Below are positions 46,002-55,861 of a stretch of DNA of 64,000 nt, piece by piece. Source of the DNA: Acidihalobacter yilgarnensis (lineage in GTDB: Bacteria > Pseudomonadota > Gammaproteobacteria > DSM-5130 > Acidihalobacteraceae). Made by a program: the position numbers and the translations under genes. Numbering within the stretch: the stretch's first letter is position 1; each line of letters starts with the position of its first letter. Under the pieces are notes generated by a model. The model was not told the origin of the DNA and did no database searches. It was given only the letters and a program-made list of their open reading frames with translations. The stretch is from assembly GCF_001753245.1 (NCBI RefSeq), contig NZ_CP017415.1:496001-560000 (forward strand). Direction: 5' to 3'.

Positions 46002-47123
46002 ATGCATATGAATATTTTGCTGATCACCAACGAATTCAGTACCCGCAATGGCTGGGCAACCGTTGCCCTGGAGTTGATCACGCGGCTGCGCGAGCGGCAC
46101 GGGGTAACGGTGCTGTCTGAGCGCGGCGACGCCGATAATCCTGGCTTCGACCTGATCGCCTCGAACGGCTTCAAGACACTGCGCGTCTTGCGACGCGATA
46201 CCGCCGAGATCACGCAGCGCCTCGAGGGCCAACGATTCGACGTGATTGTATGCGCGATTGAGCCGCATCTGCCGTTGGCCGCGCGCTTGAAGCGCCGGTT
46301 GAGTGTGCCGCGCTTGGTCCTGATTGGGCAGGGCACCTACATCCATTACCCCTTTGTGCGCGGTCGTTGGCGCTGGTTCAACCGCTGGGCGGCGCGCTCG
46401 GTGGACATGCTGGTCGTGCCAAGCAGTTTCACCGCCGCCAAGGCACGTGCCTGGTATCAAGGCCCACTCGAAATCGTACCTTGGGGTGTGAATACCGATA
46501 CGTACCACCCGGTGCCTGGGATCGAGAAGGAGCAGGCTTTTTTGTTCGTGGGGGCGCAAAAACCGCGTAAGGGCGTGGGGGATCTGTTGGAAGGTTTCGC
46601 GCGGCTGGTCACCGAATATCCCGAGGCTCGTCTCTATCTTGTCGGTCAGCCCAGCGAGCGTTATGCGCGTCGCCTGAGCGAGCTGAAAATCGAATCGCAG
46701 GTGATACAGACCGGTGTCGTCAGCCATGACGAGTTGCTGGGTTACTACGCGCGTTGCCTCTGCCACGTATTGCCTTCGGTGAACACGCCCGATGCCTTCG
46801 AGGGTTACGGGCTGGTTCATCTGGAGGCCAATGCCTGTGGCATTCCTTCCATTGGCTCGCAGGATACCGCGAACGAAGAAATCATCATCGACGGCGCCAG
46901 CGGGCTGCTGTGCAAGCCGCACGATCCCGAATCGGTATACCGCTGCATGCGGCGTATTCTCAACGACGACGGCGCCACGCGCCGGATGTTCGACGAGTCG
47001 TTGCGGCATGCTCATAGCTATACTTGGGCGCGGGTGATCGAGGCCTTTGAATCGAACATCCTGCGCGTTGGCGAGATTGCCGACGCGGCCGGTGCGGGTC
47101 AAGCGAGTCCGGCGAGGAACTGA
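46002..47123 (+). CDS. GT4-family glycosyltransferase
   Basis: 373 residues (a second Met at 46008). GT-B fold with NILLITNEFSTRNGWATVAL, the linker VPWGVNTDTYHP and the donor-site motif DAFEGYGLVHLEANACGIP with the E-x7-E arrangement. Probable sugar transferase in LPS core or surface polysaccharide synthesis. Its 3' end overlaps by 25 bases the 3' end of the convergent gene on the minus strand. Confidence 0.85.
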   Translation: MHMNILLITNEFSTRNGWATVALELITRLRERHGVTVLSERGDADNPGFDLIASNGFKTLRVLRRDTAEITQRLEGQRFDVIVCAIEPHLPLAARLKRRLSVPRLVLIGQGTYIHYPFVRGRWRWFNRWAARSVDMLVVPSSFTAAKARAWYQGPLEIVPWGVNTDTYHPVPGIEKEQAFLFVGAQKPRKGVGDLLEGFARLVTEYPEARLYLVGQPSERYARRLSELKIESQVIQTGVVSHDELLGYYARCLCHVLPSVNTPDAFEGYGLVHLEANACGIPSIGSQDTANEEIIIDGASGLLCKPHDPESVYRCMRRILNDDGATRRMFDESLRHAHSYTWARVIEAFESNILRVGEIADAAGAGQASPARN

Positions 47124-48199
47124 AGCAGTTCATCCCCCAGGTGGGCGTAATCGCGCTGTGCGCGTACCGCTTCGCAACCCTGTGCGCCCATGCGCTGTAG
47201 CGCTTCGCGGCCCAGTATCTGAGCCCGTGCCACGCCTCCGGCAATCCCTGCCGGGGTGAAGTCGCAGTACAGCGCGCAATTCCGCTCGAAAACATCGTGA
47301 TAATCCGGTAGCTCGGAGAGTAGGGCAGGCAGGCCGGCCGCATAATATTCGAAGGTCTTGGTCGGCGAGGAGCCGAGGTACAGGCGCTCGGGCGGAATTA
47401 GGCCGAGGCCGACGTCGGCCTCGGCGAGGCGCTGCAGCAGCTCCTTGCGGGGCACCGGTGGGTGGTAGTGGAAGCGTGGGTCATGCGGCAGGCGGAGGGC
47501 GTCACGACCGGGCGCGTCCAGCGGTGTGTACAGGTGCAGTTCGTAGTCGCCTTCGGCTTCGGCGAAGCCTGCCAGCACCGTATCCATGCGGCGCAATCGG
47601 TCGATGGTGCCGGCGTAAGCGAAGCGCAATGGCCCGTTGCGCGGCGGGCGCACGGGTATATCGGTGCTGGCGAAATCGAAGCCCAGCGGCAGCGGGTGGC
47701 TGGGTATGGCAAGTGTCGGGTGGAACAGTCGGCGGTGGGTGTCGGTGATCGGCAGATAGGCGTCGCAACGGGCCAGAAAACGCGCCTCGCTGCGTGCCCG
47801 CCAACGGTATTCGAGCGTCTTGCGCAGGCGTGCCCGGCCGATAACGCGCGATTGGTGGTAGCGCCGATAGGCATGCGGAAATGAATCCCAGAAAGCGATG
47901 CGCGGGCCGTGCGCGCCACGTACGCGCAGGATCGCGCTGAGTGCGGGGAAGAGATTGCGGACCACGATCCAATCGTAATGCTTCAGCTCGGCGAGCCCGC
48001 TCAGCGCGGTCGTGAGCCCGTGTCGGCGGCAGGCATGTGGCAGGGTGATCATCGTGTCTTCGCGCACGGGCTGCACGATCTCGCGGTCGAAGTAGACCCG
48101 ATCGACCTCCATGTGCTCGGCTAGGTGGCGCCCGAAAATCGCTTCTACGGCGGAGTGATCGCTGCCGCGGTAGAGGTCGGTGACGAGCAGGATGCGCAC
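47099..48199 (-). CDS. glycosyltransferase (GT4-like)
   Basis: 366 residues. RILLVTDLYRGSDHSAVEAIF at the N-terminus, then LRFAYAGTIDRLRRMDTVL and PTKTFEYYAAGLPALLSELPDY as GT-B donor-site features. Sugar and acceptor unknown. Last gene of a minus-strand block that runs from lpxL (53321) to here with overlaps or gaps of up to about 20 bases, so likely one operon. Confidence 0.75.
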   Translation of the reverse strand: MRILLVTDLYRGSDHSAVEAIFGRHLAEHMEVDRVYFDREIVQPVREDTMITLPHACRRHGLTTALSGLAELKHYDWIVVRNLFPALSAILRVRGAHGPRIAFWDSFPHAYRRYHQSRVIGRARLRKTLEYRWRARSEARFLARCDAYLPITDTHRRLFHPTLAIPSHPLPLGFDFASTDIPVRPPRNGPLRFAYAGTIDRLRRMDTVLAGFAEAEGDYELHLYTPLDAPGRDALRLPHDPRFHYHPPVPRKELLQRLAEADVGLGLIPPERLYLGSSPTKTFEYYAAGLPALLSELPDYHDVFERNCALYCDFTPAGIAGGVARAQILGREALQRMGAQGCEAVRAQRDYAHLGDELLQFLAGLA

Positions 48200-48211
48200 G
48201 AGGGGGCGGGT

Positions 48212-49330
48212 TCAGGCGGTGGCCGCTGGGTGTTCGCCCAGTCGGGTCTCGACCGCGGCGGCCACTGCGTTGACGCCGATGCGCGTCATCGGCGCGGTGA
48301 GCGCACGTGCCGATGCATCCCAAGGGGCGGCGAGCACGCTGTGGCGATCGAGGTCGTAGATCGGGCCGGCGCCCGCGGGGTCGGAGGCGCCGAACAGGCA
48401 GACGGTGGGCGTGCCGACGGCGAAGGCGATGTGCATCGGTCCGGTGTCGCCACTGACCAGTACGTCGAGTCGCTCGATCAGCGCAGGCAGGTGATCGAGG
48501 CCGAGCGCGCCGGCGAGGTTGATGGCTACCGGGCCGATAGCCTCTGCGATCCGTTGGCAATGCGCCGCTTCGGCGGGCGAGCCGGTAAGAATCAGGCGCA
48601 ATCCAGGATGACGCGCCGCGAGTGCGTGGCCCAGGGCGACGAAGGATTCGGCTGGCCAGGCGCGGTGCGGTTCCGAAGCGCCGGTCTGCAGTCCGATCAG
48701 CGGCGCTCCTGGTGTTACGCCATAGGCCGCAAGCAAGGTTTCGGCCGCTGCGCGTGCCTCGTTGGACACGGGTAGATACATGTGCGGGTCGTCGCTGTCT
48801 GCACCGGCCAGACGGGCCACCGCGAGACGCTGGCGCAGACCGTGGCCGAGATCGGCCCAGGCCTGGCGCGGCGAGGCGTTGCTGAGCAGGAAGCGGTTGC
48901 GGCTGGTGTTGGGTAGTTTGAAGATGAACGGGATACCGGCGAGGTAGAGTAGTGGCGTCATCTGCGGCTCGTTGCCGTGGAACACTGCGGCAACGTCGGG
49001 GCGGAGGCGGTGCAAGACGCGCAGGGTGCGCATGAAGTCGGCGTATCGGCCGCTGTAAAACAGGTGCTCGTCGATATCGGGATGGTCCTTTAGCAGACGG
49101 CCCGTGGCCGGATGCAGCAGCGCGACAAGGCGCGCATCGGGGTAGCGTATGCGCAATGCGTGCAGCCCAGCGCTACTCATGGCGGTATCGCCGACGGCTG
49201 TGGTCGATACCGCCAAGATGACGCGCACGGCCTCCGGGCGGAAGTCAGCCGTGTTTCGTGCGCGGCGATCCAGTGCGTGGGCGGCACGCAGGCCGAGATA
49301 GAGCAAATCAGTGAAGGGTTGTACCCGCAT
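48212..49330 (-). CDS. GT9-family heptosyltransferase-like protein
   Basis: 372 residues. The central nucleotide-sugar half GAPLIGLQTGASEPHRAWPA and VSGDTGPMHIAFAVGTPTVCLFGASDP is a clear GT9 signature. The N-terminal half has AVGDTAMSSAGLHALR in place of the more usual GD-(V/L) start. Thus another heptosyltransferase-like enzyme; exact step unknown. Confidence 0.8.
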   Translation of the reverse strand: MRVQPFTDLLYLGLRAAHALDRRARNTADFRPEAVRVILAVSTTAVGDTAMSSAGLHALRIRYPDARLVALLHPATGRLLKDHPDIDEHLFYSGRYADFMRTLRVLHRLRPDVAAVFHGNEPQMTPLLYLAGIPFIFKLPNTSRNRFLLSNASPRQAWADLGHGLRQRLAVARLAGADSDDPHMYLPVSNEARAAAETLLAAYGVTPGAPLIGLQTGASEPHRAWPAESFVALGHALAARHPGLRLILTGSPAEAAHCQRIAEAIGPVAINLAGALGLDHLPALIERLDVLVSGDTGPMHIAFAVGTPTVCLFGASDPAGAGPIYDLDRHSVLAAPWDASARALTAPMTRIGVNAVAAAVETRLGEHPAATA

Positions 49331-49352
49331 GCCTACGCCGCCCGACCGCGCT

Positions 49353-50171
49353 TCAGCGCCGCAGTGCCAGATAAAGCCCGGCGCGCATCGGTGAGCGGTA
49401 GGTGAAGAGTTGCCGGGCGAGCCAGCCGGCGGGGCGCTCCTTGGTGTCGATGCGGCGGATGGCGGCGACGTTGTCGTGGGGGCGGTTGGTGCCGCGGATC
49501 ACGCTGAACTGGGACTCGAAGCCGAGTCCGGCGGCGAGCGACTGATATTCCGGCTCGAAGTAACCCCAGGGCCAGCATAGGTGGCGATCGGTGCCGCCGA
49601 GACGCGCGGTCAGGGTCGCGCGTGAGCGTTCCAGATCCTCGCGCAGGGCGGCGAGGCGTACTGCGGGATCGGGGTACAACTGGTCCCAGCGTACGTGGCC
49701 GTGGCTGTGGGAATGGAATTCCACTGTGCCGTCGGCGCTCATCATCTCGATTTCAGACCAGCGCAGCATGGCGCGGTCGGCCTCGTCGGCCTCGATGAGG
49801 CGCTTGCAGGTCCTGTGGTCTGGGCAGTCGGGCAGGTCGTCCAGGCCGCCGGCATATGGCCGCGGCGAACCGTCGCCTATCCAGCCGGTGACGGCGAAGA
49901 TGATCGCGTGCAGCCCGAGGCGCTTGAGTACCGGATAGGCATGCACGTAGTTGTCGAGATAGCCGTCGTCGAAGGTGATCGCGACGCTGCGTGGCGGCAG
50001 TGCCTCGCGGCCTTTCATGAAGGCGAGCAGCTGATCGGCGGTGATGGTCCGGTAGCCACCGCGCGCGAGACGCGTCATGTGTGCTTCGAAGGTGGCGGGC
50101 GAGACGGTGACTAGACCCGGGCGCGGGGTGACGTGGTGGTACATGAGCACGGGCACGGCGCGGGCGGTCAT
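49353..50171 (-). CDS. polysaccharide deacetylase family protein (NodB-like)
   Basis: 272 residues from ATG 50171, which overlaps the upstream stop as ATGA. NodB-homology domain: VPVLMYHHVTPRPG, VAITFDDGYLDNYVHAYPVL with the catalytic Asp pair, and VEFHSHSHGH as the metal-binding His motif, then WPWGYFEPEY. It removes N- or O-acetyl groups from a surface glycan. No signal peptide is seen, so it may act on a cytoplasmic or membrane-bound intermediate. Embedded in the LPS locus. Confidence 0.85.
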   Translation of the reverse strand: MTARAVPVLMYHHVTPRPGLVTVSPATFEAHMTRLARGGYRTITADQLLAFMKGREALPPRSVAITFDDGYLDNYVHAYPVLKRLGLHAIIFAVTGWIGDGSPRPYAGGLDDLPDCPDHRTCKRLIEADEADRAMLRWSEIEMMSADGTVEFHSHSHGHVRWDQLYPDPAVRLAALREDLERSRATLTARLGGTDRHLCWPWGYFEPEYQSLAAGLGFESQFSVIRGTNRPHDNVAAIRRIDTKERPAGWLARQLFTYRSPMRAGLYLALRR

Positions 50172-51274
50172 CGGGTGGTTCTCTCGGGTCGTTGCAGCAG
50201 ATCGTCGCACAGGCGTTCGGTCGCATCGAGCATGGCGTCGAGACTGAAGTGCGCATGGGCGTGTGCGCGGCCGCGTTCGCCCAGGGTTTTTGCCCAGCCG
50301 GGATCGGCGAATATGCGGTCAAGGGCGGCGGCCATCGCGTCGGCATCCTCGGTGGGGACCAGCAGGCCGGTGTCCTCCTGGCGGATCAGTTCCGGCACCC
50401 CCCCGACCTCGGTGGCGACCACCGGCAGGCCCATGCCCAGTGCCTGGGTGACGGCCTGCGGCACACCCTCGGAGCGTGAGCTGAGCAGCAGGGCGTCTGC
50501 GGCGCCCATCAGGTCGGGCACGTCGTCGCGGTGACCGAGGAAGTGCACGCGCCCGGTGAGCCCCAGCGTCTCGGCGCGCGCAGCGATCTCTTCGCGCATC
50601 GGACCGTCACCTGCGAGTACCAACTGCAGGTGGGGGCGTCGTTCGCCGAGGCGATGAATGGCCTCCAGCGCCAGCAAGTGGCGTTTGACGCCGCGTAGCA
50701 CACCGACCATCAGTAGCAGCTCGTCGGTATCGTTCAGGCCGAGTGCCGCGCGCACTGAGTGGCGCGGCCGTGCGGGGCGGAAGCGGGCAAAGTCGATGCC
50801 AGTGGGGATGCTCACCACTTGCGCGGCAGGGAATCCGCATTCGTCCACCAGACGCGTGCGTACGGCCTCGCCGCAGGCGATGATGCGGTCGGGTAGGTAG
50901 TGTACGAAGTTGGTCCAGCCGCGGCGCAGCGGATTGTTGAGGTGACGCGTGCGCAGCAGCACGGGGCTGTGCGCCCAGCGCGCGGCGATGCCGCCGACCC
51001 AGCTGTCGATACCGCTGTGGGTGTTGACCACGTCAATACGCAATCGCCGCAGCTGCCGGGCGAGGCGTGCGGCGCTGGCAAGATCGGCCGCGCCGCGTAG
51101 CGGCAGGCGCAGCGTGGGGATGCCGGCAGCCTCGGCGGCGGTGTGCAGCTGCGCCTCGGCGCGGGTAGCCAGCCAGATATCGTGTCCGCGCGCGCGCATG
51201 CCGGTCATCTCGGCGAGGATGCGGCGTTCCTGACCGCCGAAGCCGTCGGACCATTCGGTGTGCAGGATACGCAT
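50168..51274 (-). CDS. GT4-family glycosyltransferase
   Basis: 368 residues from ATG 51274 (MRILHTEWSDGFGGQERRI); the stop of the waaQ-like gene overlaps it by one base. A longer reading toward 51793 is Arg-rich and shadows that neighbour. GT-B motifs: GGQERRILAEMTGM, PTGIDFARFRP, LLMVGVLRGVKRHLL and SRSEGVPQAVTQALGMGLPVVATEVGGVPEL. Likely adds a hexose or heptose to the LPS core. Confidence 0.87.
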   Translation of the reverse strand: MRILHTEWSDGFGGQERRILAEMTGMRARGHDIWLATRAEAQLHTAAEAAGIPTLRLPLRGAADLASAARLARQLRRLRIDVVNTHSGIDSWVGGIAARWAHSPVLLRTRHLNNPLRRGWTNFVHYLPDRIIACGEAVRTRLVDECGFPAAQVVSIPTGIDFARFRPARPRHSVRAALGLNDTDELLLMVGVLRGVKRHLLALEAIHRLGERRPHLQLVLAGDGPMREEIAARAETLGLTGRVHFLGHRDDVPDLMGAADALLLSSRSEGVPQAVTQALGMGLPVVATEVGGVPELIRQEDTGLLVPTEDADAMAAALDRIFADPGWAKTLGERGRAHAHAHFSLDAMLDATERLCDDLLQRPERTTR

Positions 51275-52377
51275 TATGCCGCGCTCGCCTGGTCGAGTGC
51301 GGCCTCCAGCTCGGCCATTACCAGCGATGCGGGGAGGCGATCCAGACAGTCGCTGCGCTTGCTGCCGTCGCAGCCGTCCTGGCCGCAGGGTACACAGCCC
51401 CAGGCTTGCTGGATGACATGATGCCTGCCTGCCTGCTGTAGCCCCGAACGGGCTGGATAAGGATTCTCGGCGGTGTGGCCGTTGGGCCAGGGACCCCAGT
51501 CGAAGGCCCCAGAAGGGCCGAAGATCGCGACCACCGGGGTGCCGACGGCGGCAGCCATATGCATGGGGGCGGTGTCGACGCCGAAGAAGACATCGGCCTG
51601 GGCGCTCAGCGCGGCGGTCTGCTTGAGGCTCAGGCGGCCGCCGAGGTCGATGGGGTGCTCCCTGCTGCGCGCGAGGATGCCGTCGAGGCGTGCTCGCTCG
51701 CGTGCATCCGGTGCGCAGGTGAGCACCACCTGCACGCCGAGGCGGCCAATCAGCCGGTCGATGATCTCGGCCATGCCAGCATCGGTCCAGCACTTGAAAA
51801 ACCAGCGCGAGGTCGGGTGGATGTGTACCAACGGCCGGCCGGGCATATGGCCGCCCTCGGCGAGTAGGTAGCGCACCGCTTCGCGGTCGGCATCATTCAC
51901 CGTGAGCGACACGCTGATTGCGTTGATAGCCGCCTCGGCGCCGCCGAGATCGAGGTTGCGCAGCACCGTATGGCGCGGACCGGGACGCGGCGCGACCGGT
52001 TCGTTAATCAGCCAGCGTCGCCAGTGCTTGTCCTTGGCGGGATCGATCGGCGCACGTCGGCGCGGGGCGCCGGATAGCCGCGCCGCGATGGCGCCGCGGT
52101 CACCTTCCGTGGTGCTGATCGCCAGATCGAAGCGGCGTGCGCGCAAGGTTCGGAAGAAGGCCAGTTCATGGCGCAGCAGGGCACTGCGCGATTCGCCGAG
52201 CTGGCGGGTCGGATAGACGAACAGTTCGTCGAGACCGGGGTGGCCGGCGAGCATGGGCTCGGTGCCGGCCTTGACCAGGGCGCTGACGCGGTGACCGCCC
52301 GCGCGCAGGGCCGAGACTAGGGGGGCGGTTAGTAGCACGTCGCCGATGTTGCGGAATTTGATGACCAGAATGTTCAT
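51274..52377 (-). CDS. waaQ: LPS heptosyltransferase III-like (WaaQ type)
   Basis: 367 residues from ATG 52377, overlapping the lpxL stop by one base. NILVIKFRNIGDVLLTAPLVSALR, HPTSRWFFKCWTDAGMAE and GVDTAPMHMAAAVGTPVVAIFGPSGAFDWGPW are characteristic of the WaaQ branch of GT9, which adds heptose III to the inner core. The IHPTSRWFFKCW motif is the best evidence. A frequent partner gene, the core heptose kinase waaP, is not seen in this window. Confidence 0.85.
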   Translation of the reverse strand: MNILVIKFRNIGDVLLTAPLVSALRAGGHRVSALVKAGTEPMLAGHPGLDELFVYPTRQLGESRSALLRHELAFFRTLRARRFDLAISTTEGDRGAIAARLSGAPRRRAPIDPAKDKHWRRWLINEPVAPRPGPRHTVLRNLDLGGAEAAINAISVSLTVNDADREAVRYLLAEGGHMPGRPLVHIHPTSRWFFKCWTDAGMAEIIDRLIGRLGVQVVLTCAPDARERARLDGILARSREHPIDLGGRLSLKQTAALSAQADVFFGVDTAPMHMAAAVGTPVVAIFGPSGAFDWGPWPNGHTAENPYPARSGLQQAGRHHVIQQAWGCVPCGQDGCDGSKRSDCLDRLPASLVMAELEAALDQASAA

Positions 52378-53321
52378 CAGTAGAAGCGCGGCCCGTCGTC
52401 GGGGCGGTCCTTGAAGCGGCGGTTGACCCACAGATATTGCTCAGGGAAGCGCCGTGCAAAGCCTTCGATCAAGCCGTTGATGCGCGTGGCGTCGGCGCCG
52501 ACATCGTCGCTCGGGAAATCGTCGAGTACCGGCTGAAACTCCAGCAGGTAGCGTGAACTGCCGGGCAGGCGCGCACTGAAGAAGGGGACCACCGGCGCGC
52601 CGGTCAGTCGGGCGATGCGCGAGGTCGAGGTGTTGGTCGCCGCGGGGATGCCGAAGAAGGGTGCGAAGACGCTGCCCTTGTGGCCGTAGTTCTGATCCGA
52701 GGCATACCAGACCACGTGTTTCTCACGCAGGCTACGCAGCAGGCCGCGCGTATCGTGGCGAGGGATGGCCTTGCCGTAGCGCCGCGTGCGGCTGGCCGAC
52801 ATGGCGCGTTCGATCACCGGATTTTCATGTGGTCGATACATCACGTGCAGGTCCATGCGCGCGGCCAGCGGCTGGCCCGCGATTTCGAGGTCGGTGAAGT
52901 GCGCGCCGACCAGCATGACCCCCTGGCCCTGCGCGCGTGCGGCTTCGAAGTGCTCCAGCCCGGCCCATTCCACCTGGCGCAGGATTTTTTCCGTCGGCGC
53001 CCACCAGCTCATTGCAGTCTCGATCACGCCCATGCCGATCGAGGCGAAGTGTCGGCGCACCAGCACTTGCCGTTCACGCGCGTCGCGCTCGGGGAAGCAC
53101 AGATCGATGTTGATGCGCGCGATGCGGCGGCGGCGCGGCGCCAGCCAGTAGGCGATGTTGCCCAGTGCCCGCCCGATCGCCAACGCTACCGGGAAGGGCA
53201 GCCAGGTGACCGCGCGCAGCGCGCCCAGCGCGGCCCACGTGGGCCAGTGTCGGGGGGCGAGCAATGAGGATTCGGCAGACGGAGTATCGGACACGTTCGA
53301 TAAGCGCGCTAAATGGAGCAT
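52377..53321 (-). CDS. lipid A biosynthesis acyltransferase (LpxL/HtrB family)
   Basis: 314 residues from ATG 53321; an in-frame GTG nine codons later could also start it. An N-terminal hydrophobic anchor (about 28-50), the acyltransferase H-x4-E site in GAHFTDLE, and [22 protein letters not shown] and [10 protein letters not shown] motifs. It transfers a secondary acyl chain to Kdo2-lipid A. First gene of the minus-strand LPS operon, divergent from hldE. Confidence 0.87.
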   Translation of the reverse strand: MLHLARLSNVSDTPSAESSLLAPRHWPTWAALGALRAVTWLPFPVALAIGRALGNIAYWLAPRRRRIARINIDLCFPERDARERQVLVRRHFASIGMGVIETAMSWWAPTEKILRQVEWAGLEHFEAARAQGQGVMLVGAHFTDLEIAGQPLAARMDLHVMYRPHENPVIERAMSASRTRRYGKAIPRHDTRGLLRSLREKHVVWYASDQNYGHKGSVFAPFFGIPAATNTSTSRIARLTGAPVVPFFSARLPGSSRYLLEFQPVLDDFPSDDVGADATRINGLIEGFARRFPEQYLWVNRRFKDRPDDGPRFY

Positions 53322-53347
53322 TCTACGGGGCAGGGCTCGGCCGTCAC

Positions 53348-53377
53348 AAGCGGCGTCCATGCTAATATACGCCGCTT
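53348..53377. promoter_or_regulatory. 9-bp inverted repeat over a possible extended -10 box, divergent lpxL/hldE region
   Basis: AAGCGGCGT (53348-53356) and ACGCCGCTT (53369-53377) flank 12 bases that contain TGCTAATAT, an extended -10 look-alike (53360-53368) for hldE. The dyad is centred between the two divergent LPS operons and could be an operator; a matching -35 is weak. Confidence 0.4.
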
Positions 53378-53463
53378 TCCGCATTGGACCCGCAAGCCGT
53401 GACCCGAATCGTCGCCGCCCGCCCGCTCCGCGCTGTTCCCGCCCGCTGCGCGGGATGCTCCGC

Positions 53464-54920
53464 ATGACGCCCGCCATCCCCGCCTTCGAGCATGCCCGCG
53501 TGCTGGTCGTCGGCGACCTGATGCTGGATCGTTACTGGCATGGAGAGGCCACGCGGATTTCGCCCGAGGCGCCGGTGCCGGTGGTACACGTCGGTCCCAG
53601 CGAAGAGCGCCCCGGAGGCGCGGCCAATGTGGCGCTTAATCTGGCCGCCCTTGGCGCCAAGCCGCTACTGCTTGGATTGACCGGCGACGACGAGGCCGCC
53701 AATACGCTGGAGGGGTTGCTTACCCCGGCGGGTGTGTCGTGCCGCTTCGTGCGTCTGCCGCGTCACCCGACCATTACCAAACTGCGCGTGCTGAGCCGCC
53801 ATCAGCAGCTCATTCGCCTGGATTTCGAGCAGGGTTTCACACCGGAGGATGCCGCGCGCATCGCCCAGGATATGGCCGATTGCCTCGACGAGATCGATGT
53901 CGTCGTGCTCTCGGATTACGGCAAGGGCACGCTGGCCGCGAGCCAGGTGCTGATTGCTCTGGCACGTAGCCATGGCAAGCCGGTGGTGGTCGATCCCAAG
54001 GGCAGCGACTTTGCGCGCTATCGGGGCGCTTCGGTGATTACCCCCAATCGCAAGGAATTCGAGGCGGTGGTGGGCCGTTGCATCGATGATGCGCAAATCA
54101 TCGAGCGTGGCCATGCCCTGATCGAGCGAGAGCTGCTCGACGCCTTGCTGATCACGCGTAGCGAGGAGGGCATGACGCTGTTGCGTCACGACGAGCCGGC
54201 GATGAATCTGCCCACACTTGCCCGCGAGGTCTTCGACGTGACCGGCGCCGGCGATACCGTGGTCGCCGTGCTTGCCGGAGCGCTGGCCTGCGGGCAGCCT
54301 TGGCCGCAGGCCACGGCGCTCGCCAACCTCGCAGCCGGCCTCGTGGTCGGCAAGCTGGGTACGGCCACGGTCAGTGTCGCCGAGCTGCGTCGCGCCCTAT
54401 TCACGCACGACGAGACCGCCTTCGGGGTGGTCGGCGAGACACGCTTGCTGGACGCGGTCGCAGAGGCACGTGCCCACGGCGAGCGTGTCGTGATGACCAA
54501 TGGTTGCTTTGATATCCTGCATGCCGGCCATGTTGATTATCTGGTCCAGGCCCGCCGGCTCGGCGACCGCCTGATCGTAGCAGTGAACACTGACGACTCC
54601 GTGCAACGGCTCAAGGGGCCCTCGCGTCCGATTAATCCGCTGGAACACCGCATGGCTGTGCTGGCCGGACTGGGCGCGGTGGATTGGGTTGTGCCCTTCG
54701 ACGAGGACACCCCGAGCGCCTGATTTGCGAGGTGTTGCCCGACGTGCTGGTCAAGGGTGGCGACTACCGCGCCGAAGACGTGGCGGGTTACGGCTGCGTG
54801 ACCGCGGCCGGCGGGGAGGTGCGCACCATCGACTTCCGTTACGATTGTTCCACCAGCCGCATCATCGACGCCATCCTGCGCGGGCGCGGCGAAGACGCAT
54901 CGAGGGATTCCAGCGAATGA
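53464..54920 (+). pseudogene. hldE: bifunctional heptose kinase/adenylyltransferase HldE, interrupted by a 1-base frameshift
   Basis: The N-terminal part (about 420 residues, stop at 54723) has the PfkB-type kinase signatures [17 protein letters not shown] and [16 protein letters not shown] and the start of the cytidylyltransferase-like domain [16 protein letters not shown]. The remainder ([19 protein letters not shown] up to the stop at 54920) is in the next frame. One extra base near 54711-54714 joins them: FDEDTPERL, as in intact HldE. The restored protein would be 485 residues. Start ATG 53464 matches the spacing of E. coli HldE. It makes ADP-heptose precursors. Since hldD, waaC and waaF are intact, a sequencing or assembly error is more likely than gene death. 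Confidence 0.85.
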
Positions 54921-55861
54921 TTATCGTCACCGGCGGCGCCGGCTTCATCGGCAGCAACATCGTTCAGCAGCTCAACGCGCGCGGCGAGCGCGACATCCTG
55001 GTTGTCGACGACCTCAGCGACGGCACCCAATTCGTCAATCTTGCCGATCTGCAGATCGCCGATTATCTGGACAAGGACGACTTCCTCGCGCGCATCCGTG
55101 CTGGCGAAGATTTCGGCGCGCGCGCGATCTTCCACGAGGGCGCCTGTTCGGCGACCACCGAGTGGGACGGTCGCTTCATGATGGAGAACAACTACGCCTA
55201 CTCCAAGGCGTTGCTGCACTACTGTCTGGATCGCGGGGTGGCCTATCTCTACGCGTCCTCCGCCTCGGTGTACGGTCTTGGACCCGATTTCGTCGAGCGC
55301 GTCGAATGCGAGCGTCCGTTGAACGTCTACGGCTACTCCAAGTTTCAGTTCGACCAGTACGTGCGCCGCTTGCTGCCGGCTGCCCGTAGCCAGGTGGCCG
55401 GCTTCCGCTACTTCAACGTCTACGGTCCGCGCGAACAGCACAAGGGTTCGATGGCGAGCGTCGCGTTTCACCTCAACAACCAGCTCCTTGAGGGCGGGCG
55501 CTGTCGCCTGTTCGAGGGTACCGAGGGTTACGGCGATGGCGAGCAGTGCCGCGATTTCGTCTATGTCGGCGACTGCGCCGATGTGAACCTCTGGTTCCTC
55601 GATCACCCCGAAGTATCCGGTATTTTCAACCTGGGCACCGGTCGCGCACAGACCTTCAACGACGTCGCGCGCGCCGTCATCGATTGGCACGGCAAGGGCG
55701 AGTTGCAGTACATCCCCTTCCCGGATCACCTCAAGGGACGCTACCAGAGCTACACACGGGCCGACATCGACGCCCTGCGCGCCGTCGGTTACGATGCACC
55801 CTTCAAGACCGTCGCGGCAGGGGTCAAGGCCTACCTGGACCGGCTGAACGCACCGCGCTGA
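54917..55861 (+). CDS. hldD: ADP-L-glycero-D-manno-heptose 6-epimerase
   Basis: 314 residues. SDR-type Rossmann fold with NADP motif [16 protein letters not shown], catalytic YGYSKFQFD (Tyr and Lys) and [19 protein letters not shown], all HldD-specific. It converts ADP-D,D- to ADP-L,D-heptose for LPS inner core. Start ATG overlaps the hldE stop as ATGA, and its own stop overlaps waaA by one base. Confidence 0.96.
   Translation: MIIVTGGAGFIGSNIVQQLNARGERDILVVDDLSDGTQFVNLADLQIADYLDKDDFLARIRAGEDFGARAIFHEGACSATTEWDGRFMMENNYAYSKALLHYCLDRGVAYLYASSASVYGLGPDFVERVECERPLNVYGYSKFQFDQYVRRLLPAARSQVAGFRYFNVYGPREQHKGSMASVAFHLNNQLLEGGRCRLFEGTEGYGDGEQCRDFVYVGDCADVNLWFLDHPEVSGIFNLGTGRAQTFNDVARAVIDWHGKGELQYIPFPDHLKGRYQSYTRADIDALRAVGYDAPFKTVAAGVKAYLDRLNAPR

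Noticed and set aside
50168-51793. Longer version of the GT4 gene (541 residues)
   Set aside because: The extra N-terminal 173 residues are Arg-rich and lie inside the waaQ-like gene; ATG 51274 overlaps the waaQ stop as expected.
53155-53463. Upstream extension of hldE
   Set aside because: It runs antisense into lpxL; ATG 53464 matches HldE length and spacing.
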